Assembly (NCBI GenBank): GCA_963678675.1
Contig: OY783197.1
Span: forward strand, 24,533,934 to 24,597,933
Direction of reading: 5' to 3'
Source of the DNA: Xiphydria camelus
Lineage: Eukaryota; Arthropoda; Insecta; Hymenoptera; Xiphydriidae
Length of the DNA: 64,000 nucleotides
A program made the translations under genes and the position numbers. Every line of letters starts with the position of its first letter. Position 1 is the stretch's first letter. Positions 1 through 12,057 of the stretch are shown one piece after another. A model generated the notes under the pieces. It was not told the DNA's origin. It made no database searches and was given only the letters and a program-made list of their open reading frames with translations.

Positions 1-982
1 GCTCTTGACCTCGCTCAAGGGGTACGCGGTTAACGCGACCAAGAGGACGGAATGCACATTGAAGAACGTCGAATATTGTAGGCAGAAAATGTTCGGCAAG
101 CACCATTCCACCGCCAACAGAAATCCGGACGATCACTTCATACCGCCGCCCCCGTTCGGTGGGCAAGCCGAGACGAATCCCTGTAAGAGGAACAGGAGGA
201 CCGAGAAGATCGACTACGTGTGGCTGCACGATGAATACGACCTCATGGTCGAGATAGACGACGAACTCGAGACGCCCGAGAATGTGACGGCCATGATAGG
301 CGGAGAGGAGGGAGAGCTCGAGTTCCAGAAGATCCGCGAGATGATGATTCGTCCCAGTGCCGGCGAACGATCCTATGGACGCGAGCAACTGCTCGTCCTT
401 CAAAGGGTGTACGTATTACCGCCCAAGGTGTTGGCGCGAGCCAGAAAATTGAAAGAAGCACAGAATCGCGGGGAGGCGCCCGAAGTCGAGCAGGTGTGGT
501 TAAAGGAGACCCACGAACCGTTGCCTACCGTCAGTGGTAGCCCTTGTACGACAAAGGGGAAACCTGTCGCTCCGGCTAATTCTACGTTATTTAAAGTCGA
601 TCAAGCGGGCCAACCGTGGAAGAGTTCGCCGGCTGCAATAGAGCCGAATTACTCCACGCTGCTGGGCTTTAGGAACATTCTCGCGTCGAAGCTCGCCCTC
701 GATAGAGATGATTTTATGCTGGATGATGACGACGAGGAGGAGGACGAAGGATTCGAGATAACGCGCGACGGACAATTAGCGTTGATATTATTGAAGGAGC
801 GTCTTATGAAATTGTTTAAATTGCCGATATGCATGTCGGAGGTGCTACCTCCGGAAGTGCACGAGGAATCTCCGAAAGATCTCTTCAAGTTGGACAGTAC
901 TGGCGGAGGTACGACGAAGAGAAAGATAACGAAAGATAAGGATGTCGCCGTGAAGAAGCGACGAATAAAACTGGAAAAGTGA
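1..982 (+). CDS. C-terminal exon of an unidentified nuclear-type protein (5' truncated by window)
   Basis: The reading frame is already open at the left edge and runs about 326 codons to a TGA ending at 982, so this is the last coding exon of a longer gene. The product is hydrophilic. It has a PPPPFGG proline stretch near the start, a long acidic run (DDDDEEEDEG, around residue 240) and a basic C-terminus (KKRRIKLEK) that looks like a nuclear localisation signal. No signal peptide or membrane segment is visible. Codon use is CpG-rich, as in the two conserved genes downstream. I do not recognise the family. A chromatin or transcription-associated protein is a guess from composition only. Coding status is well supported by length, CpG-rich codons and lack of repeats. 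Confidence 0.75.
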   Translation, partial: LLTSLKGYAVNATKRTECTLKNVEYCRQKMFGKHHSTANRNPDDHFIPPPPFGGQAETNPCKRNRRTEKIDYVWLHDEYDLMVEIDDELETPENVTAMIGGEEGELEFQKIREMMIRPSAGERSYGREQLLVLQRVYVLPPKVLARARKLKEAQNRGEAPEVEQVWLKETHEPLPTVSGSPCTTKGKPVAPANSTLFKVDQAGQPWKSSPAAIEPNYSTLLGFRNILASKLALDRDDFMLDDDDEEEDEGFEITRDGQLALILLKERLMKLFKLPICMSEVLPPEVHEESPKDLFKLDSTGGGTTKRKITKDKDVAVKKRRIKLEK

Positions 983-3064
983 AACTCACAGAGAGGTAAC
1001 TATTTCCTCGGACGTTCTTTAGGATCCGTGTAGTTCGGCGCAGCACGATCGACGAGAGGAATTTCGTTGCTAAATGCGTCCGTTTTATACTTATTTATAG
1101 CAATTGAAACTTCAATGCGATGCGTTGTAGCATGAAGTATCTGTGATTTGTATATTATTTAATGTACGGAGTTCAGACACTTTTGAAGGCTTGCACCCGA
1201 CGTAGAACATTACGCATACCATACACAATCTATCCGGAGGAAGACTGATTAGGTACAATCGTGCGTTGAACTCGACATACTCGTTTAAGATATTCAAAGT
1301 AGGTACGAATTGAAAAATTTTAAATGCTATCAAGTTCACCTCCCAACATATTTTTAATTAATAATTTTATTCGAACGGCGGTTTCGAGTCTTCTCTGCGG
1401 TTATTCGCATAAATTCCAACGCTTGATCGCGTAGTTTGGTTAAAGAGTGCAATTGCGAATATCCCGTATAAAAAAAACTGCATGGTACAGCAAAACTGCT
1501 ATGTATCGAGGCGCGAGCGATAGCGACGGAGAGAGTTTATGGGAAAGACTACTTTTACATCATCAGTTACAAGCTTTCCTTTATTTCGATTCAAAATTCT
1601 CACCTTCCTAAAGATTTTCATTCTTATTCAATTAATTTCACAATTATTTCTAAATGACGCTATGCCATCGTCTTGTAGAGTGTCACAATGATTCGTCGTT
1701 ATTCAATACAGTTAAAACTTATATAAAGGTATACCGCGACACTCCCTTCGACGCGAGGGCCCTCTCGTTATCGTCGAAGGGTCGCCAATTCTAAAAGAAG
1801 GAGTATTACAAAAATTACACAAAATGCACAAGAGTTTAGAGGTCTCTGCGCGTTGTATCAACGAAAAGAAATGTATACCATACGTGAATAAAAGAGGTTC
1901 AATTTCAGAATGCAACCTAGTAAAGCGTACACCCGCCGAATCCCGAATTTCGATCAAGACTGGCATCCTTACGTTGCAAAGCCTCGTTTAAAATAGGAAA
2001 GGGCAGTACGATATATCTGATCGTTTCATTACGTCGACAGAAGACGGCTCCGCACTCGACCTACGAGTACAGGCGCTGCTTCTGTCGAATTGTAGGTATC
2101 AGGTAAACGAATTTCAGAAATGCAAACTATAGGCAGAGTTCTCTCATTCTCCACTGTACACGCAAGCTCGACTCGATGTTGTCGCGCGAGACCCGGGAAA
2201 TGCGGTAGATTCTGCTATTGCTCGCGAAAAAGCTTACCGAAGAGAGCTTAAAAATATTTTATTGTAATTAAATATTACATTTAAAAAAATAGAAGGAAAA
2301 TAGTGGAGAGTTGGAGAGGGAAAGAGGAGGGCTGACAATAACGAAGAAAGTCACGCACGTTCTATCGCTGTTTTTGTTCGATGCGAGATTCTCGAAACAC
2401 GTTTTTACGTTGAAAGCCGCCTCGAGAAATTATTGTTAATCGAGGTAATAGAGTACGTGTATAACGTACACGATACGTATATTTCAATCGAATATTCGAG
2501 GATTCGACTCCAATGGAAATCGGAAGAATTGCTACTCCGGGTTTTCCGTTGAAAAAGTATCTTCGTACGTTCATTGGAACTTTGCGTAACGCATACTTGG
2601 AATCCGCGTGACGCGTCTCTCTCTCTCTCTCTCTCGAATCGTGCCTCCGGATAAAATTAATGGGTACCTATTTCGCCCCGAATCACTCGAGAGTTTCTCA
2701 GAGACTGATCAGGGCGCGAGTATTCGCGATACGATACGCAAAAAATGCTCAATTTACATTAACCGGACATATATGTACCTATATATTCGAGAGCCATTTC
2801 CCGAAGAGAAATATCTCTAGATGGCTCGGGACTCGCGCTCTTCGCGAATCGAAATGATTTAGACGAAATTGTTCGTCCGAAATCGACTTTGCGTACCTTG
2901 AAGTTAAAAACGGAAAAGAGTTTATCGCGTAATTCGCATTCGGACCTGATCATCGCATCACCCACGATGCGCGATACCCGAATTATAAGACATCTTGCAT
3001 ATCGTACGTAACGCCTCGTATTACCACGTCCCTCGTAACAACGGCGGTCGCGATATCACAACGT
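983..3064. other. intergenic, no gene seen
   Basis: This stretch lies between the stop of the left gene and the stop of LMF2, so it should hold two convergent 3' untranslated regions. AATAAA occurs near 1886. A short CT microsatellite lies at about 2616-2634. Small open frames here have no recognisable composition or family and I treat them as chance. Confidence 0.5.
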
Positions 3065-6000
3065 CTACTTCTTTCGCGGAGTGGGGTTTTTGACGTTGCT
3101 GTTGTAACCGGTCATGATTATCGCACATCCCGCCGTGAACACGCCCCACAGGAGCAAGCTTCCCTCTACTCTGCTCGCCACGGATCGAATGCTATCCAGA
3201 ACGAATTTCAAAGCTTTGTTCGTGATCTTGGGCAGAGGCTCGCCTTGAAGAATCTTCATTTTGGTCAGGTACTCGAGCAACGGCGGATGATCGCGGCTGA
3301 AAACGGGAAAGTACTCGCCCACCTTTTCCCTCGTCCACCAGCCTTGGCTGCTCCAGCTGTGTGCGAAGAGAGAGATAAAAAAGAACGGTTACTTTCGCAA
3401 TTTACTTCGCGAATATCGATCGCGATCGTTGGAGACGATCCATATCGCTCGTCGCGATCTACACGTCGAGATGTATGCGATACCTTTTGGTCCACGGCGT
3501 GTAGTGATAATGATACAGGCTCGCCTTGATGTACTTGGGTGGATTGTTCCGGAAGGGATTCAACTGACTGTTAATCAACGCCAGTACCTCCGGTTGACCG
3601 TTCAACAGTCGGTAGGCCAGTGACATCAACCATGGATTTTGGTGATACGTTCCCAAAGCGGCGAACCACATTTGCCAATCGAGACGCGGTTGGTGAGGTG
3701 CTGAAATGCAGCCGCGTAAAATAAGCCTGTCTACGTAGAGCTCGAAAGCGCGTGAAACGCGACCTACCGACTAACGGCAACGAGTTGTTGACATTCCCCG
3801 GTTTATAGAGGAACTCGTATTCCTTCCAAGGTCCATCGATGTGATCACTTCCCTCGATAATAACCTCAGGTCTTCCTCCGACTCCCGTCATTCGTCGGAA
3901 CAGTCCGTAGCCGTTCGCCAAGTGGAGATGATCGACTTTCGCATAGATCTGCCGAAGTTGCATCGGTACCGTCGAATTGTGCGACGGGTGTAGAGCAGCG
4001 AACGGCACCTGAATTCGCAAGATTTCACTCCAAATTTGTTCGTCATAATTTGAAACTTGACGCTTCGTATCTCTTAACTCGAAGTCGGTTAAATTTAAAG
4101 GGACGACCAAGTATTCGGGGTATACTTACAACGCTGATGGCGAATAGAAAAACGACGACCACGGTGTACAGCAGCGTGACGAAAGTCGTTACGATCTTGC
4201 CCTTCGATCCGCCCACGGACAGGATGGAATTGGTTATAGAGTCGGCGACCGTAAAGCCCAGAGACACAAGACCGATGTAGATCGAAATTGGCACTACGCG
4301 CGATAAGACGTAGTCAAACTGATTTTGGGTAAATCCTGGAAAACAGATCGAGGATACATTTATCGCGCGCGTTTTCCGAGCGACCAATATAAGTCGTCGG
4401 AGCTTGGTCGCGAGAAGCGGAGTACCTAGGCGAGTGTACCTACCAATTTCGGATTGTATCGTCCAATTGTCCGCCAGTTTAAGGTTGTAATACACGTACG
4501 TTCCGTAAAGAACTCCCGCGTACACTGCGAGGCAAACGAAAGTGGATAGGTACTCCGATACTTGGGAACCTCCCGCCTTGGACTTTTTGGAGTAGAAGAA
4601 TTGATCGTCCACCAAAGATATGCATAGGCAGATTGTCAATAAATTGAAGAAATTGTAGTTGCCCGTCGCGATGATGTGGAGTTGAAGAAATATCTGCAAA
4701 AAGAGATTCCTATCGATGAATCGTCTCTCTCTCGTCGGCACACTCGAAAGCAACTGTGCGTATGTACATATATATCCATACCTATACGATATACGCGAGC
4801 CGTATGATACGTATTCGTTAAAAATATTACTTGCCTGTAAATAGAACGCGACTACGCGAACTTTCCTATTCGGAAAGAAGAATAAAAATGGGATGACGAG
4901 TTCGAAGACGTTAGCCAAGACGACGTTCAGACGCAGCCACCAAGTAGGAAGGTGGTGGGCGTACCAGGCCAACGGAGTGGGAATGCATTGCGATTCGAAA
5001 TGCACGTTCAAGGCTGTAAACGCGAGAGCATACTCGTGCAAGCTTTATCGGCGTGTCGCACTTTTGGCCTTTGAAAAACGAGTCGATAGGACCTTACCTT
5101 CAAGGCTCCACCACGTTGGACAGCCAGAGGTCAGCTTCGCTACGCCGCTGGAGAACATCAGACGGAAGAGCAACCAGCGAACGGTCCAAAAAGTTAAAGC
5201 GTCGCTGGGCGCGCTGGCCTTTCCCTTTTTCGGATACCAAAAGGGCGCGACGATAAAGCTGAGAAAACCGGCCTCCAGCAGAAGCATATCCCTGCGGAAT
5301 CAATTTTTATCCGTTGAACATTGTATACGCGAAGCATCCTTGATACTTTCACATTCGATATCGCGGGTACGTCTTGGATATCGTCGCGGATATCGCGTTA
5401 CGACTGCGCTTAGTGTTTACGCAACACGGATAGATTTCAAGACTGCTAATATCGAGCAACCGTTGGCGTTTTATGCTCGAAGATTAATGAATATCAATCC
5501 TCGAATTTCGATCGCTCACCATTGAAACCACACGAAAGTTTGTCCGACTTGGTAGAGAGAATAATAAAGCGTCCACAGGGCGGCGAACACCGGGGCGACG
5601 CAGAATCTCTGCCAGACGAATCTAGAACCAAGGATAGCCGAACGAGCAGATAAATGTGGTCGCTCTAGGACCGTGAGGGCGAGAAGGAGGTGTTACATCT
5701 CCACGCTAAATAAATAGCTCACCCTAAAAACGACAGTAAAATACCAGCGAGGGCTACCACATCGAGCATATACTCGACGTTCAAGCCGATATACGGAGCG
5801 AACCACAACAAGGTCGGCTTATGCTTCATTTGTTGCGACAACGTGGATCGTCCCTTGAAATCCAATTGCGTTCTGGCAGGTAGAATTCCATCGTCGCCGT
5901 ACAAACCTACGTTACGGAGAACGAACACGTGTATATGAGCCGTACATACTGGGATACCAGAAATCTTGGTAAAATTGTTAAAATTGGCGAGTTTTGCAGT

Positions 6001-6659
6001 TGGCGTAACACGATTCAATAATTTATATCGCGATCCTTCATACACATATAAGTATAAGGAGTACTACTTGTGACGCTCCTTCGTACCTCTGCAGCTAATG
6101 ATTCTGATCGACCCACTTTGGAGGACATTACTTTATCGAGTCGACCGTAGCTAAACGGTAGGAGCGGATCTTCTTGTTTTGCCATGAAGGACCAATCAAA
6201 TTTAGCTTTCATAGCAAAACAAGATTTGCTGGAACCGCTTAACTACAGTCAACTCGATAAAGTACGTGCGTGCGAGTGTCCGTGTGTACAGCTTTTGAGA
6301 AAAGTTTGAATTCTATTCGCCAGCAGCTACTGTGCGTACGTACTCGTGCGATACTAATCGAGGAAAAGCGTAGGTCGAGCGATCGGTAATATTATACCTC
6401 GGAATTTCGACGCATCCTCAATTTATCCATCGGCCCAAATGAGATGTAAATTACCAATCGCGTCTTATCAACGATCGACGAGTGCAATTATAAAGTCCTC
6501 GAGGCATAATTGAGTCGCTACAAAAACGACGACTATTTTTGGAAGGAAATTTTCATGATACTCACCCGGAATCTGAATGTAGAAGCTGAGGAACGCGAAG
6601 AGATAGATGATGCAGATTCCGCGTAGGAACAGGTTACGCGTGTATCGCACCTGGACCAT
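3065..6659 (-). CDS. LMF2: lipase maturation factor 2-like, complete, 10 exons
   Basis: Exons read on the minus strand: 6659-6566, 5906-5723, 5621-5520, 5291-5098, 5013-4835, 4693-4444, 4335-4130, 4008-3768, 3700-3484, 3356-3065. Their lengths sum to 1959 nt, giving 652 codons plus stop with every phase matching. Family signatures include [67 protein letters not shown] and [15 protein letters not shown]. An N-terminal hydrophobic segment follows MVQVRYTRN, several membrane spans follow, and a last span ([15 protein letters not shown]) precedes a basic tail, as in vertebrate LMF2 (about 700 residues). The family sits in the ER membrane. LMF1 is required for folding of dimeric lipases; LMF2 is less well defined. 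The C-terminal span makes LMF2 a better match than LMF1. All introns are GT-AG except that after exon 5. Confidence 0.95.
4829..4834 (-). other. GC-AG splice donor in LMF2 intron 5
   Basis: On the minus strand exon 5 ends TTACAG and the intron starts GCAAGT, not GT. The frame FYLQ continues cleanly into IFLQLHII of exon 6 after a TTTGCAG acceptor (exon starts at 4693). GC donors are a known minor U2 class and usually have a strong AG|GCAAGT consensus, as here. Reading through instead would add an unrelated segment. Confidence 0.85.
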
Positions 6660-7813
6660 TTCGATGCTGACTAAGAGTCAGTTTCTGTCAGAAAATGCAC
6701 ATTTACCGTTGAGACGACGAATAAATTTAGCGGTGACTTGCACCGGACACCCTGCGTTTCACGATTCGTTCACGCGATCGGCGTTTTAATACGAAGACTA
6801 GTGTAGCAAAACGGCGGACCCACGCTACCGCGAAATGAGAAAACTACCGAGATCGGAGCGCTGCTCCACACTTGCGGATGATGCTTGAATTGAGATTGAT
6901 AATTTAAATATATGCCCTCTCTCTAGTGGCACATTCTACTTGGTGTGGAAATGGCAACATCGCCTATGTACATGCATATATTCAACAGTTTCTCTCTTAA
7001 TGGTATTAACAGCTGATCGCACGTACGCCATCGCACATCACAGCACATACACACTTGTATAAACACGCGCTGTTGCCTGATGGTTGCCTGTTGCCGCACC
7101 AAATAGACGTTTTCGGTGTCGCCCTCTATGATTCATTGCCAATCCCAATTCTTCCGAAAGCGAGCAATGGGCAGTGTCGCCCCGCAGAGGAATATACGGA
7201 AACTAAAAATCCGAATTTCTCTGTTCAATCACCACTACTAAAGAAACATTCACCTTAAAAAAAACTCGAAAAGCAAACGCGATAAACTAAAAATGTTTTT
7301 TAATATAATGGGAATTGAGTCTGACCAAAGATTCTAATCACTAGATCACTTTAAAGAATGCTGCACCTCCAAACATATTACGAGTCATTTACGACTAGAC
7401 TTTACCTATTACTCGGTTAAAAAAATATCCTTTTTACTTTCTTACATTACAATAATATGGCACCTATAGGTATCGTGTCGCTCGTGTGCATAGCAACATC
7501 CGATTACGTATCCTGCGTGACGCAACTCGTCCGAACCGATCGCTCGGACATGCGCGGGTGCCGTGACTTTTTCAGCAAAATAAAAGAAAATAGATTGCGA
7601 GGCGTAAGAAGAGAAGCGCGAATAGGTATATACAATCGGCATGAAACTATACTCTTTCAGCCTTCAGTCATTCGTACCGCCTCGAGGAATTTGGTTCGCA
7701 TATTTCCCGAGAGCCCCATACATCTCTCGTCGTGGAAAACTACTCTTCGACCGATACTCGTATTTCTCGAAGACATTCCTCACACTTGTATCGTTTCGAA
7801 CGCATAGCCATGC
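6660..7813. other. intergenic: LMF2 upstream and KICS2 downstream region
   Basis: This holds the promoter side of LMF2 and the 3' side of KICS2, since both genes are transcribed leftward. No TATA box at a convincing distance, no conserved coding frame and no transposon ends are visible. The tandem arrangement leaves roughly 1.15 kb for both signals. Confidence 0.5.
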
Positions 7814-10359
7814 TCACTTCGACAATTTCAAGCACTCGAACACTTTGTTACATCGAAGTTGGACACAGATCTCAGTCATAAAATTCGCTACGTGCGTTTC
7901 CTTGTCCTTTTGCTTGTTACTCTCGAATATGGTGACGAACGTCATGCGAGGATCGATGTTGTACATGGCGTAGGTGCACGAGTCCTGCGCAAAATGTTTA
8001 TTAGCGATGCGGAGAGACGTCGCGAATTTATCCTTGCGCAACGTACGCACGCGTACCTTCAAACTCTTCGTATATACAATCTTGTCCATAGCGAGGAGAT
8101 CCCCGTGACGTTCCTTCAAGCCTTTTCTAAGGTTGTCCCAATGAACGGACGGCTTTTGCACGAACGTCTGCAAAAATGTTATCGCGATGACTCGAGCTGT
8201 TTTCTTCGCTAGGAACGCCAGTTATTCCGATCGATCGGAAGACGAGAGAGTCGACGAGATATAATAATTTCGCGGAACAGCGAACACGTGCACTCACGCT
8301 GGGACAACCGACGACGATGGGAAAAGGTTCCGCGGTGTCAGGCTCTCTGTCGGGGTGTTTGTATCCCGGGCCGAAATCGTCGGCCCCTCGAGAATCGAAG
8401 ACGATCGACACCGCGACCAGGTCGTGCTTTCTTTGGAAACTCTGCAATCTGAAAAGTACAACGAGGGAGAGAGGGGCACGGTGGCGAGACTCGCCGTGTG
8501 AAACATTTAGAATCGTACCGCGACTCACTTGTGGTAATAATCGACATTTTGCTTGCTCGTGATGCTCCTCATCTCTCCCGGGCTGGCTTGCTGGCTCAAA
8601 GTGGCGTGAAAATACAGGGAGCACTTGGCCAGTATCGCAGTTCGCAATTTCACCAGCCATTGGTACAACGCCGGCTGTTGGTTCGCCTTGAGAAACGTGG
8701 CGCCGAAGCCTAACTTCCACGACTGCAAATATTGATACGGTAACGCGCACGTCGAATCGGGCGCGAGACAACGATTCGATCGCGTACCGACCTCCTTGCT
8801 CTGCAGAGTCCTCTCCCATGCCGACATTCGAGTTTGCGCGCCGTAAAGGGCCACGAGGGACGGCAGAAATCGCCAGTTTTGAACTTCAATGTGCGCCTTT
8901 ATCAGCTGCACCAATATCTCACACTCGAGCCTGGTCGCAAGGATGGCGAGCTTCGTTAATACAGATATAGGTATATGCCGCGCGCGTCGAACGTATCACG
9001 CCGTAAAGATGGGATTTCACTACGAGACGGTCAGTCGTCGCGGCTAGCCGCAGCGTTTAGCCGTCGCGTCTGACTGTTGCGATTTGATAGGTGGTGGTTG
9101 TAGTCGAGCTATTTTGGATCGTCAGCAGCGCAACGAGTATTACATAGAGATAGAACGTATGGATATAGGTATAGCAAAATTATTAATTTTCGAAAACAAG
9201 GGAAATGACGAAGAAGTTTTGTTGCAATTGATATTATTGCAACGCACGAAAACAAGTATGTTGCATTGAAAAACACAAAAAAGGATTCTTCCTTACTTCG
9301 TCGATAAATAAATCATTATTCCCAGAACTAAATTTGTGCGACATATCAACGCTTGTTTTGCAATATACACATTCAACGGCTATCGACAGCTGTGATTCGA
9401 CTAGTCCTGAAGCGGTCGAGACGCAGCCATCGACGGCGAACGTTCAAGACGCGACGGTTGGACCACTGCAACGAAAACGCTCCGGTTAAAATACATCGTA
9501 GCGATGCACGACGGCCGAACGTTGCGACTAGCCACGACCGTTGTAGCGAAATCCCACCTTAAGGAGAGAAAGCCTTATCTGCGCTTACGTTAGTGCCGCC
9601 TTGATGGCGGTCAGTGCCATATGCGTGCAGGAGAGAGAATGGGCGTCGACTATTGCTTCTATCGACTGCAACGACTCTCGATGGCGCATCACCCTGCCGC
9701 TCGCGCTCGTGTTGTACATTTTCTCGTAACTACAAAACGAGGACTCGATCGATACGAGACAAACGAGAAGATGAATGAAATGGAGAATACAAACAAGTCT
9801 ATCAGCTGTATCCTCGCCACAACGAACTGGCAAAGTTGATTGGAAACTTCCGCCACCGTTGCTCCCACCGCGTTCGTTCCGCGCGTCATTTCTTCCACCC
9901 TGCGTAGGTCTCCTCTCAAGGATTCGTACGTCGTCTTCAGGGAATTCTGTTTATCATCGCAAGTCGTAAGGATCAGATTAATAACGATCATTGTCGCGCA
10001 CGCCATTCGCGGTAGCGTTTATACTTACGTCCTTCCGAAGGAAGCCTTTATTCTTAGTACGAAGAAATCCCAAGTCTGCGTAAGAACGCTCAACGACGGC
10101 AAATTGCGGAAGATGCACGAGTAACATTCCCCAGGGTCCCATTTGCAGTGAGCGACACGATTCTCTCTCTTTCTCCTGCAGAAGTAGCAGAGAATCGCTA
10201 ACGTTCCACGTGGTTTTCCGTGCCGAAACTTGGCCGGAATAATTTGAATAAATGGACGTAAATGAACGATATACGTACGACGAACTCCTTTGCCTTGTCA
10301 AAACAGAGTTGCGTTACTTGAGTGAAAAATGTGTTCAGAAATTCCTCTTCGTGATCCAT
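7814..10359 (-). CDS. KICS2: KICSTOR complex subunit KICS2 (C12orf66 homologue), complete, 8 exons
   Basis: Minus-strand exons: 10359-10279, 10175-10029, 9946-9795, 9729-9589, 8930-8529, 8448-8298, 8167-8057, 7984-7814. They total 1356 nt, 451 codons plus stop, close to the vertebrate length of about 445. The start MDHEEEFLNTFF and FDKAKEFV fit the family N-terminus. Later signatures are NQLCQFVVARIQLIDFYEKM, VQNWRFLPSLVALYGAQT, LAKCSLYFHATLSQQ, SIVFDSRGADDFGPGYKHP and MTFVTIFESNKQKDKETH near the C-terminus. KICS2 with KPTN, ITFG2 and SZT2 forms KICSTOR, which recruits GATOR1 to the lysosome to restrain mTORC1 when amino acids are low. Every junction is GT-AG and phase-consistent. The 658-bp intron between 9589 and 8930 contains a transposon. 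Confidence 0.95.
9010..9556. mobile_element. inverted-repeat transposon in KICS2 intron 4
   Basis: The left end starts TGGGATTTCACTACGAGACG and the right end reads, on the other strand, TGGGATTTCGCTACAACGGT. The similarity continues for about 45 bp into GGCTAGCCGCAGCG versus GGCTAGTCGCAACG. The element is 547 bp. A small frame at about 9159-9269 encodes LLIFENKGNDEEVLLQLILL, which resembles the acidic N-terminal start of Harbinger transposases. I infer an internally deleted Harbinger-type element. No clear target duplication was found. Confidence 0.75.
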
Positions 10360-10687
10360 GCTCTAATTTCATGAATTACGATAGACGTGGCGATGATCAT
10401 ACTGGTTTGTTCGAGCCAGAAGCCGTGAGGTCGTAGGAAGCTTTCAGATATCCACTACTCTATCGTTCGAGAGGTTATCTACTCCGGAAGAAAACTATTT
10501 CAATCCAAGGATATGCGAAACATTCTCGATGCCATTCGCCGCTTGAACGTTTCGTCATAGCAATTTCCCAACGCGAGTGTAATTCGAAAATAAATTTTCT
10601 CGAATATCGCACATAATGACGAAATTGTAAGAAAATGTAGGTATTAGACTTCAGTACCTATTAGACTTCAAAGTATCTAAGCATGTA
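10360..10687. other. upstream of KICS2, no feature seen
   Basis: This is about 330 bp upstream of the KICS2 start codon, ending at the first transposon. It should contain the KICS2 promoter and 5' leader. No TATA box or repeat is convincing. Confidence 0.4.
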
Positions 10688-10892
10688 CAGGGTGAATTTC
10701 AGAACGCGGGCCATAGGAATTATACGACTGCGAGTGAGAATATCTAGCAAATGCATAAGAGCCTCTTTGTCGCACACACTCCAATTGGACTAGGGTAGGG
10801 AAATATGCGACAGAGAAGCTTTTATGTACGCGCCACATGTTTTCACTCGCACTCGTACAATTCCTATGGCCCGCGTTCTGAGACCCACCCTG
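10688..10892. mobile_element. MITE with CAGGGTG termini and TA flanks
   Basis: The termini are CAGGGTGAATTTCAGAACG and, inverted, CAGGGTGGGTCTCAGAACG. Both continue into GCGGGCCATAGGAATT and the GAGTGCGAGTGA or CGAGTGAGA sections. TA lies outside each end, as for Tc1/mariner-type elements. The element is about 205 bp with no coding capacity. A diverged relative lies at 13975-14167. Confidence 0.8.
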
Positions 10893-10919
10893 TATGTAAG
10901 TACCTACCTATTCTCGGGG

Positions 10920-11045
10920 TCACTGGTGACTTTCTAAAATATCGTTTTAATCGTACTAACCAATGATCAATCAATTCTCATGCTTTTATTAGCCAGGACA
11001 AACGCCGCCTTAGTTAACGAGAACATGAGAATTAATTTTTCATTG
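10920..11045. repeat. GTCACTGGTGACTTT repeat, copy 1
   Basis: This stretch shares the order GTCACTGGTGACTTT, AAAATATC, ATTCTC(A/G)TGCTTT, CCAGGACAAA, CGAGA and CATGAGAATTAATT with 25500-25680. The inner halves are mutually inverted, so it is probably a short nonautonomous DNA element. The right end is less clear here than in copy 2. Confidence 0.6.
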
Positions 11046-11579
11046 GTATGTGTACCAACATAAATAAAAAGGTTGCTGAGGTCCAGTTGCATCAGTGGAA
11101 TTTGAAAGTTATTATCCCCATTCCCATGTTAATAAATGGAGGATTAACAAATTTGGGGAAAAGCCTCCATTCCCATCTATTTCGTCTTACAATAGACGGA
11201 AGTCTGAATATCGGTTCTTACCGCTTAGTATCATCGCGATCTAAATACCTCACTAATCCAACCATCAGCTAGGCGGTATACCTAGTACCTATTTCGGCGA
11301 ACATAAGCGGCAAATGTGCTCCCGCACTTTTCCCTACCTGTAACTACACCTGTAATTTTGCAAATAACTCCGAAACTCTGATGCATTTCAAGAGTGCGCT
11401 CTATTAATTATTTCTTAACTAAATAGTGGGAGACGGAACCCTATACTTACTCCTGTGTTCGTAAATAGAGAGGATAAAAATTGGGGGAAAAACTTCTATT
11501 CCCATCCCCCCCCCCCCTCCTGTCTTGATATTATTTAGAAATTAGAAATACAGTGTTATGGCAACGGTGCTACTTCGCC
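11046..11579. other. unclassified repeat-flank sequence
   Basis: AT-rich sequence with two similar clauses near 11112-11165 and 11465-11505 (preceding TTGGGGAAAA and TTGGGGGAAAAA). A run of cytosines lies at about 11508-11517. No coding frame with family features is present. Confidence 0.35.
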
Positions 11580-12057
11580 TAACCTAACGGATCCTCCGGT
11601 GGGTCGAATACCCGCGTCCCAATCCCGGCGATTTCCTGCCCCTTATAATTCGGCTTAAGTGCATACGGAATTTTTCGGGGAATCCCATGGCCGCTGTTCT
11701 GGAATGCCGGTTTATGGTCCCAATCCCGGCTCGCCTCCTAATGGTATGGAGGGACAATTCGAGGAAATGCCTCCGCTTCGGAAAGCTCCCGTTTCGCAGC
11801 GGCATACCCCCTCTCTCTGACGCATCGGCATGACGCGTCAGGGTAGACCGGGTAGACGCTACTTAATTAGCCCCTTGCCGAAGCGTCGATCAGTTAGTGC
11901 TTGAACAATCCACTCGTGCAGATCGGCCCGACGATCACTCGCGTTTTCGAGCTCTAGCTACGTACGCGATCTCGGGGTGTATATATTTCGTTCTGTGAAT
12001 ATACGATTCACTCTTGTGACTCCTACCCGGATCGATCCTCCCTTCATTTCATAACAC
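11580..12057 (+). mobile_element. LTR (Gypsy-like) 5' of a decayed gag
   Basis: Part of this block (about 11640-11790) aligns in reverse with the tandem repeat at 41518-41997: TTCGGGGAATCCCATGGCCG here against ATCGGGGAATTCCGCGGCCA there, then CCCGGCTCGCCTCCT and AATTCGAGGAAATG. A TATA-like GTGTATATATTTCG lies near 11977, and the block ends CATTTCATAACA, as an LTR would. A gag pseudogene lies 1 kb downstream on the same strand. The left boundary and primer site are not certain. Confidence 0.55.

Noticed and set aside
649..888. Minus-strand open frame with a serine run opposite the first gene
   Set aside because: It is the complement of the acidic GAC/GAG-rich stretch and has no independent support.
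4893..5525. 210-codon plus-strand open frame across LMF2
   Set aside because: It crosses LMF2 exons 4-5 and an intron in antisense; the minus-strand frame has the family motifs and splice sites.
7457..7973. Two overlapping plus-strand open frames near the KICS2 3' end
   Set aside because: No family features, no codon bias, and partly antisense to the last KICS2 exon.
8127..8819. 230-codon minus-strand frame through KICS2
   Set aside because: Only its section 8298-8448 is coding in this frame; the rest reads through introns and a neighbouring exon in the wrong frame.
11508..11517. Run of cytosines as a possible assembly junction
   Set aside because: Homopolymers of this length occur naturally and the flanks read on normally.
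11577..11588. CCTAACCTAA as insect telomeric repeat
   Set aside because: Only two units, no array; CCTAA words also occur elsewhere by chance.
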